Source: an uncultured bacterium
GTDB lineage: Bacteria > Verrucomicrobiota > Lentisphaeria > Oligosphaerales > Oligosphaeraceae
Assembly (NCBI GenBank): GCA_902783355.1
Contig: CACZQQ010000237.1
Span: 1-5,787 of the forward strand
Reading direction: 5' to 3'
DNA length: 5,787 nucleotides
In this document: positions 5,465 to 5,787 of the stretch, one piece after another
Layout: each line of letters starts with the position of its first letter
Position numbering within the stretch: position 1 is the stretch's first letter
Position numbers and translations under genes: made by a program
Notes under the pieces: model-generated
Databases searched by the model: none
Told to the model about the DNA's origin: nothing
Seen by the model: the letters and a program-made list of their open reading frames with translations, nothing else

Positions 5465-5787
5465 CTACCTCTTGGCCAGGACGGGCTGGTTGATGGTCCA
5501 GACGGTCAGGCCCTGGTACTTCTCCTTGGGCTGGACGGGGCAGAAGAGGAGCGCCACGAAGGTGCCGAGGAAGGAGATGGGCAGGCTGAAGTTGAAGCTG
5601 CGGGCCAAGGGACCGAACTTGGGATTTTCGACATCCCTCAAGGCGAGATCGGTGACGACGGTGGGATCGACCATCAGGTTGCTGTAGAAGCACCACAGCG
5701 CCATGCTCAAGGCGAAGCCCAGGAAGAGCATGCCGACCAGGGCGCCCACCACGCGCGAGACCTTCTTCTTGTCGGCCTTGTCCATCA
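5465..5787 (-). CDS. Two-helix membrane protein, possibly the C-terminus of a transporter
   Basis: I do not firmly recognise this protein. From the first visible ATG (5785) it has 106 residues: a short lysine-rich stretch (MDKADKKK), a hydrophobic helix at about 12-34, and a polar loop (about 38-62, DPTVVTDLALRDVENP). A second helix follows at about 64-84, then a cytoplasmic-looking tail PKEKYQGLTVWTIN ending LAKR. The ATG lies only two bases from the window edge, so it may simply be an internal Met and the gene may extend further right. The layout (charged loop, helix, loop, helix, short tail with GLTVxT) recalls the end of sodium:solute symporter family carriers, but that is a weak impression. 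A genuine small membrane protein is the alternative. It reads in the same direction as the rpmH operon, separated from it by a 13-bp hairpin and a promoter. Confidence 0.6.
   Translation of the reverse strand, partial: MDKADKKKVSRVVGALVGMLFLGFALSMALWCFYSNLMVDPTVVTDLALRDVENPKFGPLARSFNFSLPISFLGTFVALLFCPVQPKEKYQGLTVWTINQPVLAKR

Overview
The window is a GC-rich, densely coded chromosomal segment carrying housekeeping genes that typically lie near the bacterial replication origin. It suggests a diderm (Gram-negative-type) bacterium, because YidC has a large periplasmic domain between its first membrane helix and the insertase core. A PVC-group (Verrucomicrobiota/Lentisphaerota-like) or other deep-branching diderm would fit the divergent RecF and MurB and the lysine in the YidC groove. 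That placement is a guess from sequence style, not a measurement.

Layout, left to right. The plus strand carries the 3' part of recF (cut by the left edge) and then murB, six bases apart and probably co-transcribed. A 167-base intergenic stretch (1937-2103) follows, holding three copies of an 18-nt GC-rich unit, two of them followed by a stem-loop arm. From 2104 to 5256 the minus strand carries a compact operon, in transcription order rpmH (L34), rnpA (RNase P protein), yidD, yidC and jag/khpB. Spacings are 28 nt, an ATGA overlap, 17 nt and 25 nt. The leader at 5257-5464 holds a plausible sigma-70-type promoter, a hairpin over a Shine-Dalgarno-like sequence, and a 13-bp hairpin just past the end of the next gene. 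At the right edge, also on the minus strand, is the end of a two-helix membrane protein that may be the C-terminus of a larger transporter.

How the genes work together. rpmH-rnpA-yidD-yidC-jag is a conserved module linking ribosome assembly, tRNA maturation and membrane-protein insertion. recF serves recombinational repair and replication restart, and murB supplies the peptidoglycan precursor UDP-MurNAc. The unusual point is geometry: the recF side and the rpmH side point towards each other, whereas the textbook arrangement has the rpmH operon diverging from dnaA-dnaN-recF.

I looked for an undescribed system and found none. What deserves a second look is mostly non-coding: the repeat cluster, the CG/AT alternating tract in the murB tail and the hairpins around rpmH. 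The altered RecF signature motif and the unassigned membrane protein are also worth checking.
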